Of a stretch of DNA of 33,990 nt, positions 26,347 to 33,990 are shown piece after piece. The stretch comes from Flavobacterium sp. (GTDB lineage: Bacteria > Bacteroidota > Bacteroidia > Flavobacteriales > Flavobacteriaceae). The stretch is taken from positions 1-33,990 of the forward strand of contig NZ_PNJW01000032.1 of assembly GCF_013822155.1 (NCBI RefSeq), in the 5' to 3' direction. Position 1 is the first letter of the stretch. Every line of letters starts with the position of its first letter. Position numbers and translations under genes: made by a program. The notes below the pieces were generated by a model. The model made no database searches and had not been told where the DNA came from. It saw only the letters and a program-made list of their open reading frames with translations.

Positions 26347-27162
26347 ATGTCTTTTACCAAAACCACCGAACAATCCTCCAAATACGAGCATTTAGAAAAA
26401 ATGTCAGTTTCTGAACTTTTACAGAACATCAATACCGAAGATAAAACCGTTCCTTTAGCGGTTGAAAAAGCATTACCACAAATTGAGAAAACAATTGAAA
26501 AAGTAGTGAGTCAATTACAAAAAGACGGTCGATTGTTTTACATTGGAGCGGGAACATCCGGGAGATTGGGTGTAGTGGACGCTTCTGAATGTCCGCCAAC
26601 CTTTGGAGTACCGTTTGATTTAGTTGTTGGTATTATTGCCGGTGGCGACAAAGCCATTCGAAAAGCTGTAGAGTTTGCCGAAGATGACACCGAACAAGCA
26701 TGGAAAGACTTATCCGAATTCAATATCAATCAAAATGATTTTGTAATTGGTATTGCTGCTTCGGGAACCACTCCGTATGTGATTGGTGGATTGAAAAAAT
26801 GCAATCAACACAACATTCCAACAAGTTGTATTACTTGTAACGAGGGAAGTCCGCTGTCAAAAGTTTCGCAATTTCCGATTGAAGTGGTCGTTGGACCCGA
26901 ATTCGTAACCGGAAGCTCTCGCATGAAAGCCGGAACTGCTCAAAAATTGGTTTTGAATATGATATCAACTGCCACAATGATTCAACTGGGAAAAGTAAAA
27001 GGCAACAAAATGGTTGATATGCAATTGAGCAATAACAAATTGGTTGATCGTGGTATTCGAATGGTTATGAGTGAAATTCCCGTGAATTATGATGAAGCCG
27101 GAGTTTTATTGGAAAAGCATGGCAGTGTTCGAAAAGCGGTGGAGAGTTATCAGTCACAGTGA
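26347..27162 (+). CDS. murQ: N-acetylmuramic acid 6-phosphate etherase
   Basis: Cleaves the lactyl ether of MurNAc-6-phosphate to give GlcNAc-6-phosphate and D-lactate during murein recycling in the cytoplasm. The SIS domain is clear: YIGAGTSGRLGVVDASECPP at 65-84, with Glu81 corresponding to the catalytic Glu83 of E. coli, and AEDD near 109-112 carrying the second glutamate. ASGTTPYV and the family signature GSSRMKAGTAQKLVLNM follow. The length is 271 residues, slightly shorter than the E. coli enzyme because the C-terminal helical part is reduced. An upstream GTG at 26332 overlaps the promoter region, so ATG 26347 is chosen. The stop codon lies in a CAGT-rich repeat. No MurP transporter or AnmK gene is adjacent. 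Confidence 0.95.
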   Translation: MSFTKTTEQSSKYEHLEKMSVSELLQNINTEDKTVPLAVEKALPQIEKTIEKVVSQLQKDGRLFYIGAGTSGRLGVVDASECPPTFGVPFDLVVGIIAGGDKAIRKAVEFAEDDTEQAWKDLSEFNINQNDFVIGIAASGTTPYVIGGLKKCNQHNIPTSCITCNEGSPLSKVSQFPIEVVVGPEFVTGSSRMKAGTAQKLVLNMISTATMIQLGKVKGNKMVDMQLSNNKLVDRGIRMVMSEIPVNYDEAGVLLEKHGSVRKAVESYQSQ

Positions 27163-27216
27163 GCAGTCGCAGATATCAGATGCAGTTCAAGTAAATAATC
27201 TTAGAATATAAAAAAG

Positions 27217-27444
27217 ATGGATAATAAAGAACTTTTATTTAAAGGATTAAAATATGCCGTTGGAGCAATTCCATTGATGTTTTTAGGACCTGTAATTATT
27301 CATAATGCGTTTATGAATAAACATACAAACTGGCATTATTTGGTTTTAGGTATCGGAATTTTTATTTGTATTACAGCTGTTTCTTTTATGTTTAAAGGAA
27401 TTAAAATTATTATGAAAAGTTTATTTGATGAAAATAAAAATTGA
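27217..27444 (+). CDS. Small two-helix membrane protein (DUF6095-like)
   Basis: A 75-residue inner-membrane protein with two hydrophobic helices (about residues 11-30 and 42-60), a short polar loop (NKHTNW) and a charged C-terminus. From memory it matches DUF6095, a family of Flavobacteria often found next to murQ; the function is unknown. The murQ stop is 54 bases upstream, and the next gene starts one base after its stop codon (TGAAATG), so murQ, this gene and the lipoprotein gene may form one operon. Confidence 0.75.
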   Translation: MDNKELLFKGLKYAVGAIPLMFLGPVIIHNAFMNKHTNWHYLVLGIGIFICITAVSFMFKGIKIIMKSLFDENKN

Positions 27445-27445
27445 A

Positions 27446-27814
27446 ATGAAAAAAATATTCCCACTATTAAGTTTATTATTCATCTCCTGTTACCAACAAG
27501 AAAGAAATTGCACCGATTTTAAAACCGGTCAATTTGAATTTGAACAAGAAATTAAAGGAAAAAAAGAAATATCCATTTTTGAACGAAATGATTCTCTACA
27601 GATAGAAACCTTTCGTGGAAAAACGGATACCTCTTCTGTTCGTTGGATAAATGACTGTGAATTTGTGTTACAAAAGCTTCATCCTAAAGGCATGATAGAA
27701 AAAAAAGCTATTCACATGAAAATTTTAACTACTAACAAAAAAACCTATACCTTTGAATATTCTTTTGTCGGCGATAGTAATAAACAAAAAGGAATTGTAA
27801 CAAAAGTAAATTAA
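27446..27814 (+). CDS. Small lipoprotein of unknown function
   Basis: A 122-residue protein with a lipoprotein signal (FISC, Cys15). The mature part is polar with NCTDFKTGQFEF, then DSLQIETFRGKTDTSSVRWINDCEF, a compact beta-rich pattern with two further cysteines (Cys22 and Cys70, a possible disulfide). I chose ATG 27446 because it precedes the lipoprotein signal, while the longer frame from TTG 27425 would add an unlikely polar start. I recall relatives in Flavobacteria near topoisomerase IV genes that carry the misleading name DNA topoisomerase IV; nothing in this sequence supports that activity. It follows the two-helix protein by one base. Confidence 0.75.
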   Translation: MKKIFPLLSLLFISCYQQERNCTDFKTGQFEFEQEIKGKKEISIFERNDSLQIETFRGKTDTSSVRWINDCEFVLQKLHPKGMIEKKAIHMKILTTNKKTYTFEYSFVGDSNKQKGIVTKVN

Positions 27815-27852
27815 TTACGTAAAAGAATCGTTAACCAAATTAAAACTGACTT

Positions 27853-28623
27853 ATGGAAGTATTCGCAAATCCCGATGCATGGGTTGCTCTATTAACGCTT
27901 ACCTTTTTAGAAATTGTTCTAGGAATTGACAATATCATTTTTATATCCATTGTTACAGGGAAACTACCCGAAGAAAAACGCAAAAAAGCAACACGATTAG
28001 GATTGTTTTTAGCAATGTTCATGCGAATTGCATTATTATTTGGAATCACGCTTTTAATAGCAATGAAAGCTCCTTGGTTTAGTTTGGATATTGGTTGGTT
28101 CAGCGGTAGTTTTACTGGTCAGGCAATGGTACTGTTTTTAGGTGGATTGTTTCTTATTTATAAAAGCACCAAAGAAATTCACGAAAAAGTAGACCATAAA
28201 GGGGATGAAGAAAAAGACATGAAAACTTCTGCAGCCAAATCGTTCGGTAGTGTGATTGTTCAAATTCTATTAATTGACTTGATTTTCTCTGTTGATAGTA
28301 TTTTAACCGCAGTTGGTATGACTAACGGTATTGAAGGAGCTCTCTACATCATGGTTACTGCCGTAGTAATTTCAGTAGGTGTCATGATGCTTTTTGCTGT
28401 TCCGGTTGGAAATTTTGTTAACGCAAATCCATCCATTCAAATACTTGGTTTAGCATTCTTAATTTTAATTGGATTTATGTTAATTACAGAAAGTATGCAC
28501 TTGTCAAATGCTACTTTGGTTGGACAACATGTAGGTGCTGTACCCAAAGGATATCTTTATTTTGCTATTGCTTTTTCATTAGCAGTTGAGTTTATTAACA
28601 TGAAAATTAGAAAGAAGAAATGA
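27853..28623 (+). CDS. TerC-family integral membrane protein
   Basis: A 256-residue protein with about seven membrane segments, placed in the cytoplasmic membrane. The family core is plain: LTFLEIVLGIDNIIFISIVTG at 17-37 (conserved acidic Asp in the membrane) and the second copy LLIDLIFSVDSILTAVGM at about 139-156, with matching Asp residues. TerC proteins are tied to tellurite resistance and, in several bacteria, to manganese export or metal loading of exported proteins; which applies here is unknown. The gene starts 38 bases after the lipoprotein gene and ends at a strong terminator. Confidence 0.92.
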   Translation: MEVFANPDAWVALLTLTFLEIVLGIDNIIFISIVTGKLPEEKRKKATRLGLFLAMFMRIALLFGITLLIAMKAPWFSLDIGWFSGSFTGQAMVLFLGGLFLIYKSTKEIHEKVDHKGDEEKDMKTSAAKSFGSVIVQILLIDLIFSVDSILTAVGMTNGIEGALYIMVTAVVISVGVMMLFAVPVGNFVNANPSIQILGLAFLILIGFMLITESMHLSNATLVGQHVGAVPKGYLYFAIAFSLAVEFINMKIRKKK

Positions 28624-28654
28624 CATTCTTACTATTAAATAAATAAATTAAAAA

Positions 28655-28685
28655 AAATGCCTTTCAAATTGAAAGGCATTTTTTG
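28655..28685. terminator. Bidirectional terminator between the TerC gene and parC
   Basis: AAATGCCTTTC at 28655-28665 and GAAAGGCATTT at 28671-28681 form a perfect 11-pair stem with loop AAATT. A and T runs flank both sides. Confidence 0.92.
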
Positions 28686-28686
28686 T

Positions 28687-31389
28687 TTATTCTAAACTCA
28701 ATGTAATTTGTCCGTCGTCGTCCAGTTCAGTTTGAATATCGTCAGTAACATTATCTTCACCGGAAACTTCCATTTCCTCCGGAACTTCTTCTTCCGGTTC
28801 TTCATACGGCAGTGGTTCCAACAAGTTAACTTGTTTTATTTTATCTGTAGTCAATTGATTTCCGAGTGCTTTTATTCCTTTAATTGCAATAAACTGCTCA
28901 AAATCAACCGTCTGATTCTCTTTTTGAATACCTTTTACTTTTGCAAAAATTACTTCAGCAACTGGTCGCCAATCCGTAGAAACAATTTCTAATTGTGATT
29001 TCTCATGTTCTGAGATGAAGATTTCTTCTTTATTTTCGTTTTCAACCAAGAAACGTTTGACATAATATCGGTCTTTTTCTCCGTCGTAATAAATTGCCGA
29101 AATAGGTTTATTAGGATGCCATTTTTCCAACACTATCATTTCTTCATCAAAATGGGTAGTCAATTCCGGAATAATGGTTTTTAATTTTCCGGCTTGATTG
29201 ATAACCAAAATACGATCATTGGGTCGGAATTCACCAAGCAACTCGCCTCTTCCATCCACGTTTAATCGCTGAACCGTATCATCAAACCAAATTTTACGTG
29301 GTCGCAAAGTAGAAATTCCTTTTTCTTTTAATTCGATTTTCTTAATCGGATATTTAGTAACCGTATTTCCTCGGGAAGCTCTTCCTTTGATGGCTATTTC
29401 CGCAAAATCTAAGTCCCATTTCAATTTTTTTACACTTCCAACCTGACGCAATAAAATGGTTACTACTTCCGCTTCACCATTTGGATTGGCAGAAAAATAC
29501 AAGGTTTGTGAACCCGGTTTTTCCTGTGTTAAATCGTAAAATTTATCTCTAGTAACACCGGAAACATTGAATCGTTTGATAAAAGTAGAACCATTTTTTC
29601 CATCGCGATAAATCATATTATAAATGGTTCGCTTATCGTTTTTATCAAAAATGGCAATGTGAATAATGTCTTTCCCTATGAATTTTTTATCATCCACTTT
29701 GGTCACCATCATTTTTCCATCACGTAAAAAGACAATTACATCATCAATATCCGAACAATCGGCTACATATTCGTCTTTTTTGAGTCCGGTTCCAAGGAAA
29801 CCTTCTTCTTTATTGACATATAATTTGGTGTTTCGCAAAACCACTTTTGTAGCTTCAATCGTGTCAAAACTTCTCAATTCGGTTTGACGTTCTTTTCCTT
29901 TGCCGTATTTGTCTTTTAACTTTTGGAAATAATCAATCGCAAAATCGATGATGTTATTCAAATGATGTTTCACTTGTTCCATTTCTGCTTCCAACTTCGC
30001 AATGGCATCGTCCGCTTTATCCGAATCAAATCGAGTAATACGAATCATCGGAATTTGTGTCAACTTTTGTAAATCATCATCATTAATCTCTCGAACAAAT
30101 GATTTTAAAAAGGGTTTGAATCGATCGTACATATAAACATACAACGATTCTCTATCGGAATACAATTTGAAATCAATGTACATTTCTTCGCGAATGAATA
30201 TTTTTTCCAAGGTAGAAAAATGCCATTTGTTTTCCAGTTCATCCAACTGAATTTCCAATTCTCGTTTCAGCAAATCCACCGTTCGATTCGTCGAAATTTT
30301 CAACATATCCGAAACACCGATAAACAACGGTTTATGATTCTCAATTACACAACCCAACGGAGCAACTGAAGTTTCACAAGCGGTGAACGCATACAATGCA
30401 TCAATCGTTTTATCCGGAGAAACGCCAGGCGGAAGATGAATTAGAATTTCAACTTCAGCAGCCGTATTATCTTCAATTTTTTTGACTTTAATTTTACCTT
30501 TTTCGTTGGCTTTCAGAATACTGTCAATCAACGTTCCTGTGTTGGTTGAAAACGGAATTTGAGTAATCACCAACGTTTGTTTATCCAATTGAGAAATCTT
30601 CGCACGCACACGAACTCGTCCGCCACGTAAACCATCATTATAGTTGGAAACATCTGCAATTCCTGCGGTTGGAAAATCTGGAAAAATTGTAAATGGTTTG
30701 TTCTTTAAAATCTTTATTGAAGCATCAATCAATTCAATAAAATTATGTGGTAACACTTTAGTGGATAAACCAACGGCAATTCCCTCGGCTCCTTGTGCTA
30801 ACAAAAGTGGAAATTTTACCGGAAGATTAATAGGTTCGGCACGACGACCATCATACGACATTCCCCATTCGGTAATTTTAGGAGAATATAAAATATCGTG
30901 ACCCAATTTCGAAATTCGAGCTTCGATGTAACGGGAAGCGGCGGCACTGTCACCAGTTAGTATATTTCCCCAGTTTCCTTGCATATCAATCAGCAAATCT
31001 TTCTGACCGATTTGTACCATCGCATCACCAATACTGGCATCTCCGTGTGGATGATATTGCATCGTATGACCAACGATATTCGCTACTTTGTTGTAACGAC
31101 CGTCGTCGAGTTCTTTCATCGAGTGCATAATTCGGCGTTGAACCGGTTTAAAACCATCTTCAATCGCAGGAACGGCACGCTCCAAAATTACATAGGAAGC
31201 ATAATCGAGAAACCAATCCTTGTACATTCCCGTCACTTTGGTGATGGTGTCTTCGGGGTTTTCGTCGTTTTCGTAAAAATGTTTGTTACTAAAAACTTTT
31301 ACGTCGTCAAAACCTTGTTCTTGGCTTGACTCATTGAGTTCTTCATTTTCATCTTCTGGGATGATGTTTTCTTCGTCTTCGTTTATCAT
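28687..31389 (-). CDS. parC: DNA topoisomerase IV subunit A
   Basis: The DNA-cleaving subunit of topoisomerase IV, which unlinks daughter chromosomes together with ParE. The catalytic tyrosine is Tyr154 in SRYIEAR. The quinolone region at 113-124 reads HPHGDASIGDAM: Ala118 stands where E. coli ParC has Ser80, and Asp122 where it has Glu84. Residues 1-50 are an acidic extension before the winged-helix core, and the last 45 residues are an acidic tail. There is no GyrA-box, which fits ParC rather than GyrA. The length of 900 residues is usual for Bacteroidota. The gene lies 39 bases after parE on the same strand, as one operon. Confidence 0.96.
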   Translation of the reverse strand: MINEDEENIIPEDENEELNESSQEQGFDDVKVFSNKHFYENDENPEDTITKVTGMYKDWFLDYASYVILERAVPAIEDGFKPVQRRIMHSMKELDDGRYNKVANIVGHTMQYHPHGDASIGDAMVQIGQKDLLIDMQGNWGNILTGDSAAASRYIEARISKLGHDILYSPKITEWGMSYDGRRAEPINLPVKFPLLLAQGAEGIAVGLSTKVLPHNFIELIDASIKILKNKPFTIFPDFPTAGIADVSNYNDGLRGGRVRVRAKISQLDKQTLVITQIPFSTNTGTLIDSILKANEKGKIKVKKIEDNTAAEVEILIHLPPGVSPDKTIDALYAFTACETSVAPLGCVIENHKPLFIGVSDMLKISTNRTVDLLKRELEIQLDELENKWHFSTLEKIFIREEMYIDFKLYSDRESLYVYMYDRFKPFLKSFVREINDDDLQKLTQIPMIRITRFDSDKADDAIAKLEAEMEQVKHHLNNIIDFAIDYFQKLKDKYGKGKERQTELRSFDTIEATKVVLRNTKLYVNKEEGFLGTGLKKDEYVADCSDIDDVIVFLRDGKMMVTKVDDKKFIGKDIIHIAIFDKNDKRTIYNMIYRDGKNGSTFIKRFNVSGVTRDKFYDLTQEKPGSQTLYFSANPNGEAEVVTILLRQVGSVKKLKWDLDFAEIAIKGRASRGNTVTKYPIKKIELKEKGISTLRPRKIWFDDTVQRLNVDGRGELLGEFRPNDRILVINQAGKLKTIIPELTTHFDEEMIVLEKWHPNKPISAIYYDGEKDRYYVKRFLVENENKEEIFISEHEKSQLEIVSTDWRPVAEVIFAKVKGIQKENQTVDFEQFIAIKGIKALGNQLTTDKIKQVNLLEPLPYEEPEEEVPEEMEVSGEDNVTDDIQTELDDDGQITLSLE

Positions 31390-31428
31390 TTTATGATGAA
31401 CATATTTTAATAAATTTTTATTTTAAAA

Positions 31429-33285
31429 TCAATTTTTCTCCACAACATCTAATTCCACTTTCAAATTATTGATAATAAACTCTTGTCTATCCGGCGTATT
31501 TTTACCCATGTAAAACTCCAATAATGTTTCGATGGAAGTAGCTTTATCTAACATCACCGGATCTAATCGAATGCTTTCACCAATAAAATTCTTAAATTCA
31601 TCCGGTGAAATTTCTCCCAATCCTTTGAATCGAGTAATTTCCGGTTTGGGTTTTAATTTTTCTATGGCATCCACTCGTTCCTGTTCACTATAACAATATA
31701 TAGTTTCTTTTTTATTTCGCACACGGAATAATGGTGTTTGCAAGATATATAAATGACCATCTTTGATTAATTCCGGGAAAAATTGCAGGAAAAAAGTAAT
31801 CAACAACAAGCGAATGTGCATACCATCCACGTCGGCATCGGTAGCAATTACAATGTTATTATAACGCAAATCTTCCATCGATTCTTCAATGTTTAAAGCG
31901 GCTTGCAATAAGTTGAATTCTTCGTTTTCGTAAACGATTTTCTTACTCATGCCATACGAATTCAACGGTTTTCCACGTAGACTAAAAACCGCTTGCGTAT
32001 TCACATCACGACTTTTAGTAATTGAACCCGAAGCCGAATCTCCCTCCGTGATAAAAAGCGTACTTTCTAACGTTCGTGGATTCTTAGCATCGGTTAAATG
32101 AACTCGACAATCACGTAATTTTTTATTGTGTAAACTCGCTTTTTTCGCTCGGTCTTTTGCTAATTTTCTAATACCGGAAAGTTCTTTACGTTCACGTTCG
32201 GCTTGTAGAATTTTACGTAAAAGTAAATCGGCTACTTCCGGATTTTTATGTAAAAAATTATCGAGTTTTTTTGAAATGAAATCATTGATGAATGAACGAA
32301 CCGTTGGTCCTTTTGGGCCGATATCCGTAGAACCTAATTTAGTTTTCGTTTGACTTTCAAAAACCGGTTCTTCTACTTTAACTGCAATAGCGGAAACAAT
32401 TGATTTTCTGATATCTGAAGGGTCAAAATCTTTTTTATAAAACTCACGAATGGTTTTAACGATTGATTCACGAAAAGCATTCAAATGCGTTCCGCCTTGC
32501 GTCGTATTCTGACCATTTACAAATGAATGGTATTCTTCAGAATATTGCGATTTACTATGTGTAATGGCTAATTCAATATCGTTGCCTGAAAGATGAATAA
32601 TTGGATAAATCATATCTTCCTCGGCAATATTTTCTTCTAATAAATCTTTTAAACCATTTTCTGAATAATATTTTTCACCGTTGTAATATATTGTTAATCC
32701 CGTATTGAGGTAACAATAATTTTTGAGCATTTTAATGATGTACTCATTACGGTATTTGTAGTTTTTAAAAATAGTTTCATCGGCAATAAAGGCTACTTTA
32801 GTACCTCGGCGTTTAGTTGTTTCTTGAATATCTTCTTCTAATGTCAGATTTCCCGCGGAGAATTCAGCAGCTTTTTGTTGGTTGTCTCGAACCGATTCCA
32901 CACGGAAATAATTAGACAATGCATTTACTGCTTTTGTCCCTACTCCATTCAGACCAACTGATTTTTTAAAAGCCTTAGAATCGTATTTACCTCCGGTATT
33001 CATTTTAGAAACAACATCAACAACTTTTCCTAGCGGAATTCCACGTCCGTAATCACGTACGGTTACCAACTTATCTTTAATAGTTACTTCGATGGTTTTT
33101 CCGGCACCCATCACGTATTCATCGATACAGTTATCTAATGTTTCTTTCAACAATATGTAAATACCGTCATCAGGTGAAGAACCATCACCGAGCTTCCCGA
33201 TATACATTCCGGGTCGCATTCGGATGTGTTCTTTCCAATCGAGGGAACGAATATTGTCTTCGGTATATTGATTTTGTTCTTGCAT
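31429..33285 (-). CDS. parE: DNA topoisomerase IV subunit B
   Basis: The ATPase subunit of topoisomerase IV. The GHKL ATP site has Glu48 and Asn52 in [11 protein letters not shown], the DYGRG motif at 78-82, and the [16 protein letters not shown] loop. The transducer contains QTKTKLGS. The TOPRIM domain has TEGDSASG at 413-420, RGKPLNS at 437-443 and DADVDG at 483-488. The length of 618 residues and the lack of a long TOPRIM insertion fit ParE rather than GyrB. ATG at 33285 is the start. A longer overlapping frame upstream is a shadow. parC follows after 39 bases. Confidence 0.96.
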   Translation of the reverse strand: MQEQNQYTEDNIRSLDWKEHIRMRPGMYIGKLGDGSSPDDGIYILLKETLDNCIDEYVMGAGKTIEVTIKDKLVTVRDYGRGIPLGKVVDVVSKMNTGGKYDSKAFKKSVGLNGVGTKAVNALSNYFRVESVRDNQQKAAEFSAGNLTLEEDIQETTKRRGTKVAFIADETIFKNYKYRNEYIIKMLKNYCYLNTGLTIYYNGEKYYSENGLKDLLEENIAEEDMIYPIIHLSGNDIELAITHSKSQYSEEYHSFVNGQNTTQGGTHLNAFRESIVKTIREFYKKDFDPSDIRKSIVSAIAVKVEEPVFESQTKTKLGSTDIGPKGPTVRSFINDFISKKLDNFLHKNPEVADLLLRKILQAERERKELSGIRKLAKDRAKKASLHNKKLRDCRVHLTDAKNPRTLESTLFITEGDSASGSITKSRDVNTQAVFSLRGKPLNSYGMSKKIVYENEEFNLLQAALNIEESMEDLRYNNIVIATDADVDGMHIRLLLITFFLQFFPELIKDGHLYILQTPLFRVRNKKETIYCYSEQERVDAIEKLKPKPEITRFKGLGEISPDEFKNFIGESIRLDPVMLDKATSIETLLEFYMGKNTPDRQEFIINNLKVELDVVEKN

Positions 33286-33420
33286 TTTGGGTAATATCGA
33301 GTTTCTGCTAATGTAAGTGAAATCAATAGGAAATAAAAGAATAAAAAAAAGAAGTTATCAATAATAATATTGACAAAAAACATACATTTTATATTGTTAA
33401 AGCAACCAAATATAAAAAAA

Positions 33421-33990
33421 CTAACCTTTATAATATTTTCTCAATTTCATATTGAGTTCTTTCGGATTAAAAGGTTTTATAATATATTCATTAATTCCAA
33501 TTTGAAGTGCTCTGTCTAAATATCCAAATGAGGCTGAGGCTGTTAGAGCAACAATAGGAATTAATTTATCTTTTTCTCTAATTAAAGAAGTTGCTTCGTA
33601 ACCATCCATTACCGGCATTGATAAATCCATTAAAATAACATCATAAGAATTCAAATTAAATTTTTCAACACCAACAAGACCATTTTCAGCTAAATCAACT
33701 TCCACATTCCATTGACTCATTATTTTTTGAGCAATTTTAATGTTAATCAAATTATCTTCTACTAATAACACCCGCATTCCATGTAGATCTTGTTCTTTAT
33801 AATTTTCTTGCAAATCATCTGTAACAACTGTATCAAAGTGTTTATTTATGGGGAGACTTATTGTAAAATAGAATTTTGTCCCAATACCAATCTCACTTTC
33901 AAATTGAATATCTGATTCTAATAAATCAAGTAACTTCTTGGTTATTACTAATCCTAAACCTGTTCCTCCAAATTGTCTATAAGTTTTTGT
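33421..33990 (-). CDS. Hybrid sensor histidine kinase, C-terminal part (cut by window edge)
   Basis: The frame enters from the right edge and ends at 33421, giving the last 189 residues. The first 45 residues are the end of a kinase ATP-binding domain: RQFGGTGLGL (G2 box) followed by SEIGIGTKFYFTISLP. After a linker comes a receiver domain of about 120 residues: MRVLLVEDN at the start, the phospho-acceptor Asp in VILMDLSMPVMDG, the conserved Thr/Ser in VALTAS, and Lys in IKPF. A TTG at 33813 would give only the receiver, but the frame is continuous with the kinase domain, so this is a hybrid kinase and not a free response regulator. Sensor domains lie outside the window; the signal is unknown. 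Confidence 0.92.
   Translation of the reverse strand, partial: TKTYRQFGGTGLGLVITKKLLDLLESDIQFESEIGIGTKFYFTISLPINKHFDTVVTDDLQENYKEQDLHGMRVLLVEDNLINIKIAQKIMSQWNVEVDLAENGLVGVEKFNLNSYDVILMDLSMPVMDGYEATSLIREKDKLIPIVALTASASFGYLDRALQIGINEYIIKPFNPKELNMKLRKYYKG

Noticed and set aside
33407..33414. -7 box for parE (TATATTTG on the minus strand)
   Set aside because: It is about 120 bases from the parE ATG and lacks a -33 TTTG; in such AT-rich DNA it could be chance.

Overview
The window looks like chromosomal DNA of a Flavobacteriaceae bacterium (phylum Bacteroidota), probably Flavobacterium or a close relative. The evidence is low GC content, a type IX secretion C-terminal sorting domain, the absence of Shine-Dalgarno sequences, several promoters of the Bacteroidota type (TTTG, about 20 nt, TAnnTTTG), a ParC/ParE pair of the Bacteroidota kind, and a thrA-thrB operon with a threonine-codon leader. 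Most of the content is core metabolism and housekeeping. I see no prophage, transposase, integron, CRISPR array or recognisable defence system.

Layout. 1-1405: the end of an unknown + strand gene, a secreted VanX-type D-Ala-D-Ala dipeptidase, and a small orphan gene of a type I associate with Bacteroidota phages. 1406-4266: an AT-rich leader, then a secreted DUF4397 protein made of three exact 690-bp coding repeats plus a T9SS sorting domain, closed by a strong terminator. 4331-4676: a minus-strand Ser-Pro-Arg tRNA operon with promoter and terminator. 4905-6914: a thiolase and a cytoplasmic NlpC/P60 peptidase. 6932-10809 (minus): gyrA followed by a TPR-protein gene. 11017-15112: clpC and a RimB-RimK type fusion. 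15118-18113: divergent hutH and a TlpA-like lipoprotein gene, with a LacI-type palindrome in the hutH promoter. 18146-19642 (minus): the NAD(P)H-hydrate repair enzyme. 19717-23416: the thr leader, thrA and thrB, without thrC. 23439-27162: a THUMP RNA methyltransferase (minus), then a methyltransferase-ZIP transporter pair and murQ; short-period repeats sit at the gene borders here. 27217-28681: a small membrane protein, a small lipoprotein and a TerC protein. 28687-33285 (minus): parE-parC. 33421-33990 (minus): the C-terminal end of a hybrid histidine kinase.

How the genes connect. Topoisomerase functions appear twice (gyrA; parE-parC). Murein turnover recurs in three separate genes (VanX-like dipeptidase, NlpC/P60, MurQ). 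Threonine supply is controlled at thrAB, apparently through translation of a Thr-rich leader. Most convergent gene pairs are separated by perfect inverted repeats that can stop transcription in both directions.

The observations most worth a second look are the thr leader and its unusual hairpin/stop-codon geometry, the palindrome in the hutH promoter spacer, the RimB-RimK fusion, the mosaic 690-bp repeats, and the 7-8 bp period repeats at gene borders, one of which seems to supply the -33 box of murQ. None of these is a wholly new system as far as the sequence alone can show.
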